The notes beneath the pieces are model-generated. The model saw nothing but the letters and a program-made list of their open reading frames with translations. It searched no databases and was not told the DNA's origin. Made by a program: the position numbers and the translations under genes. Below, piece by piece: positions 25,854-34,410 of a DNA stretch of 64,000 bases. Position 1 is the stretch's first letter; each line of letters starts with the position of its first letter. The DNA lies in the NCBI GenBank assembly GCA_019244165.1, contig JAFATA010000005.1:1-64000 (forward strand). The letters are read 5' to 3'. Origin of the DNA: Pseudonocardiales bacterium (GTDB lineage Bacteria; Actinomycetota; Actinomycetes; Mycobacteriales; Pseudonocardiaceae).

Positions 25854-26222
25854 TTAGTCCGCCGTCCGGCGAACCCCTAGGGCAGCCACCGCAGACCAAG
25901 CGGACGGATCAGCCCGCGGCAGGCCTGGGTGGTGGTTGTTCACCGCTGCGGCCTGTCGGTAGCCGCGCAGCGAGTGCCGGGCGACTGGCAGTACGTCCTG
26001 CCGGTGCCCGATGTGCCATACCGCCGCATCCGCTGGACACCGGTAGGTGTCCACCGCCTCGCCCGGATGCAGGGCGCACCGTGCCTTGCGGGCCTGCTTC
26101 CGGCTCGGATATCCCCACTTCCCGCACGGCCGGCAAAACCCCCGGCGCACATGCAGGGCACGCTCCAGCCTCTGCCCCCGCACGGGCAGTAGCTGCACCA
26201 CGTCGTCCTCGGCGTCGGTCAT
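25854..26222 (-). CDS. Small zinc-ribbon protein in the element operon
   Basis: The 122-residue product starts at the ATG overlapping the sigma factor stop (ATGA at 26219-26222), which decides the start against a longer frame to 26531. It contains FCRPCGKWGYPSRKQARKA and C-terminal Cys residues (CALHPG, YRCPADAAVWHIGH), a likely four-Cys or Cys/His zinc ribbon. Similar proteins with KxxAxxARxxxxGxxxxxYRCPxxxxxWHxGH are common on actinobacterial elements. The function is unknown. Confidence 0.68.
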   Translation of the reverse strand: MTDAEDDVVQLLPVRGQRLERALHVRRGFCRPCGKWGYPSRKQARKARCALHPGEAVDTYRCPADAAVWHIGHRQDVLPVARHSLRGYRQAAAVNNHHPGLPRADPSAWSAVAALGVRRTAD

Positions 26223-26821
26223 GAGATCATCGCCGTGGTCACCAGTGTGGCCAGCCGCTGCACCGCACGGTGCTGGGTCGCCTTCACCGCGCCCGTGCTG
26301 GGGGCTCCGATGGCGGCAGTGGTCTCGGCGATGGACAAGCCCTGCCAGAAACGCAACCGCAGGACTTCCTGCCAATTGTCGTGAAGTTGCGCCAGGTGTC
26401 GCCCGACCTCGGCTGCTGTGGCGGCGGCCATCGCCCGCGACTCCGGGCCGTCCGTGTCGGAGACCGCGTCGGCGAACTCCGCGACGAGTGTTTCTCGCTG
26501 GCACCGTGACGACTTCACCTGATCCGTCCACAGATTGCGGGCGATGGTGATCAGCCAGGCGCCGACATCACGACCCTGGTAGGCCACGGAGCCAATCGAG
26601 CGCAAGGCCCGGGCGAACGTCTCACTGGTCAGGTCCTCGGCGTCCGCACGGTTGCCAGTTCGGGACATCAGGTAGCGGTAGACGAGATCGCGGTAGCGCC
26701 GGTAAAGAGACCCGAACGCCTCCTTCTCGCCCCGTTGAGCTGCGGCGACCAACTCCCACGAGTCCAGGGCACTCACCACGGGGGCGGTCATCAAACCACC
26801 GCCACTAGTGAGGTTGGTCAT
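26219..26821 (-). CDS. ECF-type sigma-70 family factor
   Basis: The 200-residue protein has region 2 (AFGSLYRRYRDLVYRYLMSRTGNRADAEDLTSETFARAL) with the DAED(L)T motif, then DVGAWLITIARNLWTD, and region 4 (EVLRLRFWQGLSIAETTAAIGAPSTGAVKATQHRAVQRL). It should direct RNA polymerase to a few promoters; no anti-sigma gene is adjacent. ATG 26821 overlaps the preceding stop (ATGA), so the longer frame to 26851 is not used. Its place inside a coupled run of element genes suggests that it switches on element functions. Confidence 0.82.
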   Translation of the reverse strand: MTNLTSGGGLMTAPVVSALDSWELVAAAQRGEKEAFGSLYRRYRDLVYRYLMSRTGNRADAEDLTSETFARALRSIGSVAYQGRDVGAWLITIARNLWTDQVKSSRCQRETLVAEFADAVSDTDGPESRAMAAATAAEVGRHLAQLHDNWQEVLRLRFWQGLSIAETTAAIGAPSTGAVKATQHRAVQRLATLVTTAMIS

Positions 26822-27012
26822 GACGTGACCACCCCGGCCCTCCGGCGCCACCGGGTGATGTCCTCCAGCACGGCGCCGTGATCACTGGCCGGGTCAGCGA
26901 GGACCCGCAGCGTGTAGAGCACCAGGGACTGCTCCCGTTCGCCGACGAGGCCGCGGTGCACCAGCGCCCACTCACCGGTGATCCGCTCGGCGGCGAGCTC
27001 CAGGGTGGTCAT
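26818..27012 (-). CDS. Small protein of unknown function
   Basis: The 64-residue helical protein (LAAERITGEWALVHRGLVGEREQSLVLYTLRVLAD) is joined by ATGA overlaps to both neighbours, which is the main evidence that it is real. No motif is recognised. It lies between a conserved-type element gene and the sigma factor, where a sigma-controlling role could be tested. Confidence 0.6.
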   Translation of the reverse strand: MTTLELAAERITGEWALVHRGLVGEREQSLVLYTLRVLADPASDHGAVLEDITRWRRRAGVVTS

Positions 27013-27458
27013 GGCTGCTCACCACCCCGCCGCGCTGGGCCGGGAAGCTCGACCACGGTGGGGCCGGAGTCGATGTCCGCGAGCGTGGCGGCGTCCCAGC
27101 GCCGCAGGGTTTCCGCCCCAACCGGGCTGACGATCGCCCGCTGCGGACCGGTCCGCGACGCGGCAGCAGCCCACCACTCGACCAACCCAGCCTCGGTGAG
27201 GCAGGAGAGGGCCAAGGCGACGGCGGGTGAGGCGGGAATGCCGTTCACCAGTAAGCGCCAGCACGTGCCACGCCCGTGGTCGGTGTGCTCCCGGGTGATG
27301 GTGCCGGTGTCCACCACCCGCAGCGCGCGGTGGCAGACGTCACGGGACTCAGGCTGAATGGTCACATCAACGCTGGGCGCTCGCCGACCCGGGAGCGCCA
27401 CGAGGCGTCCTGCCGGATCCGCGCGGACACCGCTGGTCTGGGCAGCCAGCTCGCTCAT
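27009..27458 (-). CDS. Uncharacterised element protein, paralogous to the gene at 37880
   Basis: The 149-residue protein shares a pattern with the protein at 37880-38389: HRALRVVDTG, WRLLVNG, ALALSCLTEAGLVEWWAAA and PQRAIVSPVGAETLRRWD against HQVLRVVQDG, WLVMVCG, MALSLLASAGLLEWEAY and ERALLTARGGRLLWRFD. Its start overlaps the stop of the upstream gene (ATGA). The function is unknown. The paralogue pair shows internal duplication within the element. Confidence 0.62.
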   Translation of the reverse strand: MSELAAQTSGVRADPAGRLVALPGRRAPSVDVTIQPESRDVCHRALRVVDTGTITREHTDHGRGTCWRLLVNGIPASPAVALALSCLTEAGLVEWWAAAASRTGPQRAIVSPVGAETLRRWDAATLADIDSGPTVVELPGPARRGGEQP

Positions 27459-27838
27459 GCCGCACCCACCATTTCCCGCTGGCGGATCAGCGCGGCGAGC
27501 TGAGGGTCGGCGGCGATGTACCGGGCAAGGTCGAGGGTGGTTTCCCAGGTGAGGACCGCGCCCCCGCAGCGAGTGTCGGCCACTGCGACGTCATCGTGCT
27601 GGTCAAGCAGGTCGATCACCCGCTCGGTCACCTCATCGAACCCACGCCGGCAGACGGGAAGACGCCACGTGGCCCCGCACAACAGCCACGTGTGCTCGTC
27701 GACGCGCGTGCGGTAGTAGTTGCCGCACTCCAGCCAGCCGCGGCCGAGCAGCCGGTGGGCGCCGGGATAGCCGCATTCGGGGCAGCGGATGTCGGCGCGG
27801 CATTGGGCGACCACGGTTGCAGTAGTCTGGTGCTGCAT
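27455..27838 (-). CDS. Cys-rich zinc-ribbon protein opening the minus-strand operon
   Basis: The 127-residue product has IRCPECGYPGAHRLL, then WLECGNYYRTRVDEHTWLLCGA, a probable four-Cys ribbon, and a helical C-terminus (VTERVIDLLDQHDD, LARYIAADPQLAALI). It heads a run of six genes joined mostly by start/stop overlaps down to 25275. The leader before ATG 27838 is duplicated at 38385-38439. Its first residues (MHHQ-like MQHQTTATV) match the protein encoded there. Confidence 0.65.
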   Translation of the reverse strand: MQHQTTATVVAQCRADIRCPECGYPGAHRLLGRGWLECGNYYRTRVDEHTWLLCGATWRLPVCRRGFDEVTERVIDLLDQHDDVAVADTRCGGAVLTWETTLDLARYIAADPQLAALIRQREMVGAA

Positions 27839-27888
27839 CGGAGGACTCCAATCTCGGTGCGCTGGCCCGGGCCGGGGGTGCCACCCCG
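27834..27888 (-). promoter_or_regulatory. Duplicated 55-bp leader, copy 1
   Basis: These 55 bp covering the start codon and 5' region of the gene at 27455-27838 are identical to 38385-38439. They contain the hairpin-forming GGGGTGGCACCCC next to GGCCCGGGCC. Two operons of the same element with identical leaders suggest shared control at promoter or mRNA level. Confidence 0.6.
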
Positions 27889-27945
27889 ATCGGGCCGTTA
27901 TTCCTATTTTCTTCTTGCTTTCGAAGGACGATCGGGGCTAGAAAG

Positions 27946-28647
27946 TCACCTACGGCGTGTATTCGAGTCCCACCCGAAAACGTGCGACAGCGCACGCTCG
28001 CACTTACGGCAGCCGTAGACCGGGATTCTCAGGGCGACCGAGGCCGCGCGAACCAACGGCGACCACCACCGGTTCCGAACAGCCCCTCTTGTGACCGGGG
28101 TGGCCTCAGCCCCCGCCGCTACTGGGGTAGACACGTCTACCCCAGCACAGGGTGAGGTATCGGGGTCTCGGGCCGGAAAACCCGCCTCCAATGAGTTCCC
28201 TCCGAGGTAGACGTGTCTACCCACCAGTCCCGTCGTTTTCCTGTCTCCGCAGGTCACGACCCTGTCGGGGTAGACGCGTCTAGGTCCTGTCGCCTGGGGT
28301 AGACGGGACCTAGACGCGTCTAGGTCCCGTCGGGTAGACATGTCTACCCCGGCACCAGGCAACGGGGCATCGAGGATGGCATGGATCTCCGCGAGTCGCG
28401 CCGCCTGAGCCGCTAAAGCCTCCTCCCCAAGGCGCGTCCGCTCCGCCTCAACCTGCGCGGCCTGCGCGGCTCGCTGCTCACTCCATTCCCGGATCTGATC
28501 AAGGCACGGACCGACACCAGCCGCGTAGTCGCGACCGGTTTGCTCAATACGCTCTCGCAGCGCCTGCGTACGATGATCCAGTAGCTCCTGGGCACGATCC
28601 CGCTCTTCGCACGCGTCTGCGCCTGGGCCCTCACTGGACTCCGTCAT
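27946..28647 (-). CDS. Coiled-coil protein overlapping the palindrome array
   Basis: The 233-residue product has an N-terminal coiled coil (RDRAQELLDHRTQALRERIEQTGRDYAAG, EWSEQRAAQAAQVEAERTRLGEE) and a C-terminal half rich in short repeated VDVST, RHVYLGG and LDASRS pieces that are encoded by the palindromes at 28127-28347. It ends with GCRKCERALSHVFGW, a CxxC pair. Its start overlaps the TraB stop. Proteins at this place in plasmid transfer operons often help DNA processing; here gene and DNA site may have evolved together. Confidence 0.6.
   Translation of the reverse strand: MTESSEGPGADACEERDRAQELLDHRTQALRERIEQTGRDYAAGVGPCLDQIREWSEQRAAQAAQVEAERTRLGEEALAAQAARLAEIHAILDAPLPGAGVDMSTRRDLDASRSRLPQATGPRRVYPDRVVTCGDRKTTGLVGRHVYLGGNSLEAGFPARDPDTSPCAGVDVSTPVAAGAEATPVTRGAVRNRWWSPLVRAASVALRIPVYGCRKCERALSHVFGWDSNTRRR
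28127..28347. repeat. Array of five 14-bp palindromes, consensus STAGAC-NN-GTCTAS
   Basis: Sites are at 28127-28140, 28207-28220, 28270-28283, 28310-28323 and 28334-28347, with a half site near 28297. Centres are AC, GT, GC, GC and AT. Spacing falls from 80 to 24 bp. The array lies directly downstream of traB. It could be the cis-acting transfer locus bound by TraB, a partition-like site or operators. It lies within a coding frame. Confidence 0.75.
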
Positions 28648-30896
28648 CGGGTTGTGCTCCCTCCGGGGTCGTTGTGTCGTTTTGCTGCCTTACGCAGCTC
28701 ACTGATCGAGTACACCGTTATTCGGGACACACCCCGTCGGCGGGACGTGATCCCGATCGCGCGCAGGGCGGTCGAAACCCGGCGGTCCCCCTCAGGGTTA
28801 TCCGCCCACCTAAGGTCCTTCACGGCGAGAGCACGCACATCAACAGCTGGCACCCACTCCTCACCCGAACCCTGGTACAAGATCCCGGACGCGTGGAGTG
28901 CGGCGAGGATCTGAAGCGTGTCGGGTGGCAACGCCTCAGCGGTGTTCCGGTCGTAGTCTGGGATGGCCGGTTGGGCAAACAGCATCTCCAGCATCGCGGG
29001 GTCCGTTGCGGTGGCCCGATGCTCCGCCCAGTCAGCAATCTGTTGCAGTAGGTCACTCGCGTCGTACCCGTAATCATCAGGGGTGTGTGCCCCATCCTGA
29101 GGCGGTTGAGTGGGCGTCTGTGTCATCCCGCTATTGGTGAGGACACGCAGCAAGCCCTCCGGTAGCGGTCCGCCCGCGATCCGTTGCAGGAACTCGATTT
29201 GGTTAGGGCGGGACCAGCGGCCGGCGTAGTGCTGCATGTGGGAGGCGGTGGCCTCATCCACCCCACCCACGTACGCGGTTGCTTCGATGGCAATGGTGTT
29301 GATTCGGTCGGGGCTGGTCCAGTAGCCCTTAGCGAGCCGGGGTCGCTCATCGCCGATGAGTTCGACGTACCACGCTCCTTTGGGGAGCACGGACAGGTCA
29401 ACGCCGGTGGTGTTGCTGCTGAAGACGGCGTTGACGTCGGTCATGTTGCCAGCAGCCCGGAACCCAACCCGGTAGGCGAGCTGCGACTTGAGGTCACCAC
29501 CGTTAGGGCCTAGCAGGGTGGCGGTGCCACGCTGTGAGCAGAAGATCACGTGGATGGCCTCGGACCCAGCCGTCCGAATGATCGTCAAGAGGAGACTGGA
29601 GAAAGTTTGCTTCGCCCCCTTGTGATCCACCACTTTGACCGTCGATTCCAGTAGGTCAGTGGACTCATCGATCAGGACGGTGATCTGTGGTGCTTCCGGG
29701 GTTGGCTCCCACTCGGTCTTCCCGTTACCCACCATCGCCTGGCGGCCGTCGATTGCCCGGTAGAGATCCAGCAGCGCAAGCAGAGCCTCATCAACCGTCG
29801 AAGTCACCCAGTCGATCGGGGGGACCGCAGCATACCCACGCAGCCACGGCAGCAACCACGGCCGCAGCCACCGGACCGCTTTGTTACCGGCGAGGCACCA
29901 TGTCACGTTGTCGATGCAGCGCACAAGCTGCGCGAGGTGAGTGTTCAGTAGGGCTGTCTTTCCGAAGCGGGTCATCCCGGCGAACATCCCGTGGAACCCG
30001 CGGAGCGTGACCTGCACGTCGTTGCCATCCACGTACTGGCCGGTCAGTAAGGGTTCCGTGATAGACCTTGGGCCAATCCACTCGGGAAGCTCGATCGTCT
30101 CGGCCAGTACGTCCCGCGTCGGTACCACCAGGTAGGCCTGGTGGGCCATCATGTCCTCTCCGCGGAGGAGTTGGATACTCCCGGCCCGGATCGGCAACCC
30201 GGTCGTGCTGGCTGCGATCCGCTCGATGCTGGGGATCATTGTCTGCAGGGTGCGGTAATCCGGTGACGTTGGCCCCAGTACCAGTGGCAGCGTGAACCCT
30301 GCCCGGAATACGGTGCTGGGGCCAACGGTGATGTCCTTCGCGCCGGCCCGCGCCAGGATGGCCTCCCAGGAGTGCCGCTTCGCGTCCTCCCGTGCTTGGG
30401 CGCGGGCCTCGAGGCGTTTGCGGTTGTGGGCGTCGCGGCGCCACCGCAGCAGCCCGTAGATCGGACCCAGCACCGTGTTGATGGCGACGAGAGCACCGAG
30501 CGAGCTAGCAGACCAGGGTGTGGTGTGGGCGACCCATATCAACCATCCCCCCGTTGCCGCTACCGCTGTGGCAGCGAACGTGGCTTCCTTACCGCTCTCG
30601 TCGAAAAGGTGGTGGGTGACGAACGCCGCCGTCAAGGTGGCTGGGCCGGTGACGGCAGCGACCAAGTCCCATGGTGTGTGCAGGGCGTGGAGCCAAGACC
30701 CAGCGGCGAGCTCGGCGGAGGCGACGAGGAGGGGGTGACCAGCATGGGGTGGTGGTGCCGGCAGGTCACGAAGCACACCAGCAGCTCTCAACCGACTGCC
30801 TGGGCGGCGCTGGTGAGGCGCCGCCGCAGACATCCAGGGGCCCTCGAACACGACGTCGGGTACGAGGTCCGGGCTGCTCAGGTTGGCCGTACTCAT
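28644..30896 (-). CDS. FtsK/TraB-type conjugative DNA translocase
   Basis: The 750-residue protein has N-terminal membrane segments (about 60-150, including LVAAVTGPATLTAAFVTHHLF) and a cytoplasmic motor with Walker A GMTRFGKTALL near 305 and Walker B ITVLIDEST near 404, then ELIGDERPRLAKGYW. A C-terminal winged-helix-like segment (STALRAIGITSRRRGVSRITVY) is the likely DNA-recognition gamma domain. TraB hexamers pump double-stranded DNA between mycelial cells and need only short recognition repeats. ATG 30896 overlaps the upstream stop (ATGA). It appears intact, so the element may still transfer. Confidence 0.88.
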   Translation of the reverse strand: MSTANLSSPDLVPDVVFEGPWMSAAAPHQRRPGSRLRAAGVLRDLPAPPPHAGHPLLVASAELAAGSWLHALHTPWDLVAAVTGPATLTAAFVTHHLFDESGKEATFAATAVAATGGWLIWVAHTTPWSASSLGALVAINTVLGPIYGLLRWRRDAHNRKRLEARAQAREDAKRHSWEAILARAGAKDITVGPSTVFRAGFTLPLVLGPTSPDYRTLQTMIPSIERIAASTTGLPIRAGSIQLLRGEDMMAHQAYLVVPTRDVLAETIELPEWIGPRSITEPLLTGQYVDGNDVQVTLRGFHGMFAGMTRFGKTALLNTHLAQLVRCIDNVTWCLAGNKAVRWLRPWLLPWLRGYAAVPPIDWVTSTVDEALLALLDLYRAIDGRQAMVGNGKTEWEPTPEAPQITVLIDESTDLLESTVKVVDHKGAKQTFSSLLLTIIRTAGSEAIHVIFCSQRGTATLLGPNGGDLKSQLAYRVGFRAAGNMTDVNAVFSSNTTGVDLSVLPKGAWYVELIGDERPRLAKGYWTSPDRINTIAIEATAYVGGVDEATASHMQHYAGRWSRPNQIEFLQRIAGGPLPEGLLRVLTNSGMTQTPTQPPQDGAHTPDDYGYDASDLLQQIADWAEHRATATDPAMLEMLFAQPAIPDYDRNTAEALPPDTLQILAALHASGILYQGSGEEWVPAVDVRALAVKDLRWADNPEGDRRVSTALRAIGITSRRRGVSRITVYSISELRKAAKRHNDPGGSTTR

Positions 30897-32002
30897 TCCT
30901 CGTTCACATCCGTGTCCCAAGCACGCTCACCACGCCTGGGCTGGTCGAGTCGTTGTAGCTCCATTTGGTGTGCTTGACGGAAGTAGGACATGAGTTCGGC
31001 CATGTCGTGTTCGAACCGAGCTCCCGAAGACGCCTGCCGGTGGAGCATCTCCGGTACGGCTGGGACGGTCGGGAACTCCTCTTCAAGCCGGGTAGCTAGC
31101 GTCTGCTTGGCGGCGGCTGCGATCCGTTCGAACTCTCCGAGCTCGACAAAGAGGCTCAGGAGCTTGCGGGCGGATGTGATATCTGCTTTCTGGATTCCCG
31201 CCGCCAGGGTTTCGGCGGCGTCGGTGATAGCGCCCATGGTGGCGCCTCCTTCCGTGTTCAGGGGTATTTCGTTGAGGGGTACTCCTGGATTGTGAGGTTG
31301 TGGTCGTGGAGTCGTTTTTGGCAGGTCAGGAGGCGTAGGGGTCTTTAGCCTTTGCTGGTCTTGTGGCACGTGGCCCTTGGGGAACACCTTCTTAAGCAGC
31401 TTCTTGGGAAGCGGGAGTCGACGGGGGAGGAGCTTCTTGAGCAGCGCGCCGCTGCGCTTGTCGATGCGGCGAAGGCCCCTGCTGATGCGACCGAGGTGAC
31501 CCCGACGCCCGGTGGACCCACCACCAGCACGACCCGTCAACCTGCGCAGCAGCCCCCGGCCACCACCAGCGGGGCGGCCACCACTGCTACTACCACCGCT
31601 GCCCGCCCGGCTCCCGGACCCACCACCAGCACGACCCGTCAACCTGCGCAGCAATCCCCGGCCACCACCAGGGCGAGCACCAGTGCCGGTCAACCTGCGG
31701 AGCAGCCCCCGGGACTCACGAGTAGTACGCGAGCCACTCCCCCGGGAACCGCCCCGACGCTGGAAACGACTGGCGCCATACAACAAACCACCGCCAGCCG
31801 CAGTACCGGCTCCGACCAGCAGCGCCGTACCAACCCCGAATGCCGACCAAAGAGCACCCATCCCAGCCAAACCGAGCAACACACCGTGGAGCAGCGCATA
31901 CCGCAGACCACCCCCGCTCGACCTCACTCGCACCACAGCGCGTCTCTGGGGTTCTTCCGCCGCAGCGACCGAGGTGCTAACAGCCTCCATCCCTCCGGAC
32001 AT
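30893..32002 (-). CDS. Membrane protein with repeated Arg/Gly/Leu-rich motif
   Basis: The 369-residue protein has two hydrophobic segments (about 35-75: LLHGVLLGLAGMGALWSAFGVGTALLVGAG). A very basic region follows in which RGLLRRLTG is repeated three times, separated by Gly/Ser/Arg linkers, then KKLLPRRLPLPKKLLKKVFPKG and a Pro-rich spacer. The C-terminal 110 residues are helical (AAETLAAGIQKADITSARKLLSLFVELGEFERI). The repeats are visible as 36- to 48-bp DNA repeats at 31520-31700. Its place upstream of and overlapping traB suggests a spread or membrane-anchoring partner of the translocase. Confidence 0.72.
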   Translation of the reverse strand: MSGGMEAVSTSVAAAEEPQRRAVVRVRSSGGGLRYALLHGVLLGLAGMGALWSAFGVGTALLVGAGTAAGGGLLYGASRFQRRGGSRGSGSRTTRESRGLLRRLTGTGARPGGGRGLLRRLTGRAGGGSGSRAGSGGSSSGGRPAGGGRGLLRRLTGRAGGGSTGRRGHLGRISRGLRRIDKRSGALLKKLLPRRLPLPKKLLKKVFPKGHVPQDQQRLKTPTPPDLPKTTPRPQPHNPGVPLNEIPLNTEGGATMGAITDAAETLAAGIQKADITSARKLLSLFVELGEFERIAAAAKQTLATRLEEEFPTVPAVPEMLHRQASSGARFEHDMAELMSYFRQAHQMELQRLDQPRRGERAWDTDVNEE

Positions 32003-32008
32003 CCCCGA

Positions 32009-32371
32009 TCACCGACTCCCAGCTGACTGCGGATGCTGGTCGTAGCTCGGTAGCACCGCCACCCGCCCCACTGGCACATAGCCCACTGGGGCCGGCTCAG
32101 CCTGGTTGACCTGCTGCGATACCCCCACAGACACCGGGGCCGGCTGGCAGTCAGAACGCACCGTGTAGTGACCCACCAGCGCGTTCGCACCGACAACACA
32201 CGTCGTGATCACTTCGCGCAGGTCGTCCACCATCCCATCGAACTGATCGATACTGGGAGTGGTGGTATCGAGCTGTCCGAGGATAGTGCCGAGCGTGCGT
32301 GCGACCTCCACCCAGTAGCCCAGTGCCTGCTCGATCGTCAGATGCTCCGGACCCGTCTCACCGGTCACCAT
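32009..32371 (-). CDS. Uncharacterised element protein
   Basis: The 120-residue product (HLTIEQALGYWVEVARTLGTILGQLD, DDLREVITTCVVGANALVGHY, then a polar tail) is helical and lacks a recognised motif. ATG 32371 overlaps the stop of the membrane protein upstream, which places it in the transfer operon. The longer frame to 32575 has no support. Confidence 0.6.
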   Translation of the reverse strand: MVTGETGPEHLTIEQALGYWVEVARTLGTILGQLDTTTPSIDQFDGMVDDLREVITTCVVGANALVGHYTVRSDCQPAPVSVGVSQQVNQAEPAPVGYVPVGRVAVLPSYDQHPQSAGSR

Positions 32372-32823
32372 GGTTTCCTGTTCCTTCCTTCTGGACGGGC
32401 CAGCCCCAGTACTGCGAGACCAGCCGCGACGGTGAGGGCCACGGACAGGGCCGTGACACCGTGAGTGAGGACCGCAACAAGTCCCCGAAGCAAGGCGTTG
32501 GAGCAGAACAGGGCCGCCAGGAGGCCGCTGGCGCCGACGAGGACAGCGACCGCGCTGATGTTGTCCGCAGTCCACTGCAAGTTCCGCACCGGAACCGCCG
32601 AATAGGCCGGCAGCGGCTCAGGCGTCGGCTTTGGGGTGGGGGCCACGGTGAGATAGGTCCGGACTGTGACCGTGTGCTGCTCAATGGTCAGATCCGCGCC
32701 AGATCGCACGGCCGCGGCAACAATGCCCGCGAGATCAGAATTCGAGTCCCAATTCACACCAACCGGTGGTTCCTGAACAAGCCACCGCCGCGACTCGTAT
32801 CGGGTCACGCCGCCTTCAGACAT
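32365..32823 (-). CDS. Small membrane protein of the transfer region
   Basis: The 152-residue product has a polar N-terminal half (DLAGIVAAAVRSGADLTIEQHTVTVRTYLTV) and two C-terminal membrane helices (ISAVAVLVGASGLLAALFCSNALL and LTHGVTALSVALTVAAGLAVL). ATG 32823 is set by GGGAGGTG five bases upstream. Streptomyces plasmid transfer operons carry similar small Spd membrane proteins involved in intramycelial spread; this assignment is by position and topology only. Confidence 0.62.
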   Translation of the reverse strand: MSEGGVTRYESRRWLVQEPPVGVNWDSNSDLAGIVAAAVRSGADLTIEQHTVTVRTYLTVAPTPKPTPEPLPAYSAVPVRNLQWTADNISAVAVLVGASGLLAALFCSNALLRGLVAVLTHGVTALSVALTVAAGLAVLGLARPEGRNRKPW

Positions 32824-32857
32824 GTCACCTCCCACCCGTTTATAGACGCTACCGCTG

Positions 32858-33514
32858 TCAAGCACCTGCATCTCCTTGCTGGGTCGGGTTGCTCGCTATT
32901 TCCGCAGCGAACGTGATAGTCCGATCGGCGTCATCGTTGTAGAATTCCCAATAGGGGTCGTGCCCGTGCGCGACCATCAGCGGGACGAGGACCTCAGCCG
33001 CCTGCCCGCCAATCACTGCAGCGACTGCGTGCCACAACAGGTCAAGCGCCTGCCCAACCGATGGAGGCTCACCGGGCACACCGAGGTTCCCCGCGGTGTT
33101 CGCCGCCCGGCCCCGGTAGGACAGCGCTAGGCGTGTGAGCGCCTCGGCGATCTGCTCGGTCTGGAACTCGAACGCCCGGACACCCCGGTACTCGGGCAGG
33201 CCGTCGCTGGGTTCATCACCCGCGCAGTACGCGATCTCCTGGACCAACAGCCCCGACCAACGGCACGACTCCCCCACGGTGAACCCGTCCTCGTCCCAGT
33301 CCGTTCCCCAGCCCACGTGGTTGGTACGGGACATCGCCAGCTCGCACCCCGCGAGACCGGTGAGGATCTCCGCCAGGGTCTGGCGAGAGGCACCCTCAGC
33401 GATGGCACGCTGGTAGTCATCGAGCATGTGGCCGGCGGTGCGGTCCAGAGCGAAATGGTGGTCACGCTCGCAACGGCGGCGCCAGTGTTCTTTGAGCTTG
33501 CCAAGGGCGTTCAT
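32858..33514 (-). CDS. Uncharacterised element protein
   Basis: The 218-residue product (HMLDDYQRAIAEGASRQTLAEILTGLAGCELAM, EFQTEQIAEALTRLAL) is mostly helical and acidic at the C-terminus. No domain is recognised. Its ATG at 33514 overlaps the stop of the DUF2637-like gene (ATGA), so it belongs to the same transcript. Confidence 0.65.
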   Translation of the reverse strand: MNALGKLKEHWRRRCERDHHFALDRTAGHMLDDYQRAIAEGASRQTLAEILTGLAGCELAMSRTNHVGWGTDWDEDGFTVGESCRWSGLLVQEIAYCAGDEPSDGLPEYRGVRAFEFQTEQIAEALTRLALSYRGRAANTAGNLGVPGEPPSVGQALDLLWHAVAAVIGGQAAEVLVPLMVAHGHDPYWEFYNDDADRTITFAAEIASNPTQQGDAGA

Positions 33515-34410
33515 GTGTTGGCTCCTGTGACGATCCTCAGCGGCTGGTCGTCCAGTCGCCGTACCAGCTCACGGGCGGTGCGCTCGGAGACGCCCAGCTC
33601 CTGCCGCAGCACGGCGCGGCCCGCGGTCTTGCCCTGCGCCAGCAGCCGGGTGCGGATCATCCGGGCCTGGCTCAGCAGCTCGTCGGTCACCGCCACGGGA
33701 CTGGGTCTCCGGGCAGGTGAGGCTGGGGCGCCGACTCTGGGACGGCTGGGACGCCCTAGAGTCGAGTCAGGGGTGCTGGGTGCGGGACGCGGCGCCTGGG
33801 ACGCCAGAAAGTCCGTGGGGCGCTCGGCAGCGGCCTCACCCGGTTCCGCGCCGCTGCGAGGCGTGGTCTGGGTGGCGGCCTGCTCGGTGCGGTGGGTGGC
33901 GTGGGCGCGTGCGGCGTGCACGCACTCGGTGAGCTTGTCCTGGATGCCGGTGCGGCATTCCGCGCCGACGAACACCGCCAGCGGCGGCACGGAGTGCAGT
34001 ACCACCCCGGCCCACCATCCAGCGTCCCACGCCTGCCAGGTGTTCATCACGTACGTGGCCGCCAGTAGGGACCATTTCGCCCCCCGCGCCCAGGCACCCA
34101 TGTGGACCTGCCAGCGGGAGGTGACGCCCTCGGCGATGAGGACCCCGAGCAGGATCACCGTGACCGCCGGATCGAGGAACCACGCTCCCCACCACCCCAA
34201 GCTGAACCGCTCGGCGTCCTGCGCCGCGAACACCTGAACATTGATCATCGTGAAGAGCAGGCCGACGGCGATCCCCGACCAGATGAACCGGTCCGCGAGC
34301 AGCCGCACCCGATCCACCCGCAACGCCACCACATCCGGGTGAGTCAGCGCGTCCCGCACCCGGGCCGCCTCGGCGGCCTCCGCGGCGAGCCGCTGAGTAA
34401 GCGTGCTCAT
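33511..34410 (-). CDS. DUF2637-like membrane protein with C-terminal helix-turn-helix
   Basis: The 299-residue product has about four membrane segments (FIWSGIAVGLLFTMINVQVFAA, FLDPAVTVILLGVLIAEG, SLLAATYVMNTWQ, GVVLHSVPPLAVFVGAE) in the arrangement of DUF2637 proteins found on Streptomyces plasmids. A Pro-rich linker and a winged-helix tail follow (TRLLAQGKTAGRAVLRQELGVSERTARELVRRL). It may act as a membrane-bound regulator or spread protein. It ends 4 bp into the next gene and begins at the overlap with the SsgA-like gene. Confidence 0.75.
   Translation of the reverse strand: MSTLTQRLAAEAAEAARVRDALTHPDVVALRVDRVRLLADRFIWSGIAVGLLFTMINVQVFAAQDAERFSLGWWGAWFLDPAVTVILLGVLIAEGVTSRWQVHMGAWARGAKWSLLAATYVMNTWQAWDAGWWAGVVLHSVPPLAVFVGAECRTGIQDKLTECVHAARAHATHRTEQAATQTTPRSGAEPGEAAAERPTDFLASQAPRPAPSTPDSTLGRPSRPRVGAPASPARRPSPVAVTDELLSQARMIRTRLLAQGKTAGRAVLRQELGVSERTARELVRRLDDQPLRIVTGANT

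Noticed and set aside
28127-28347. Palindrome cluster as a CRISPR array
   Set aside because: Units are 14-bp palindromes with unequal spacing and no spacer-repeat regularity; no cas genes in the window.
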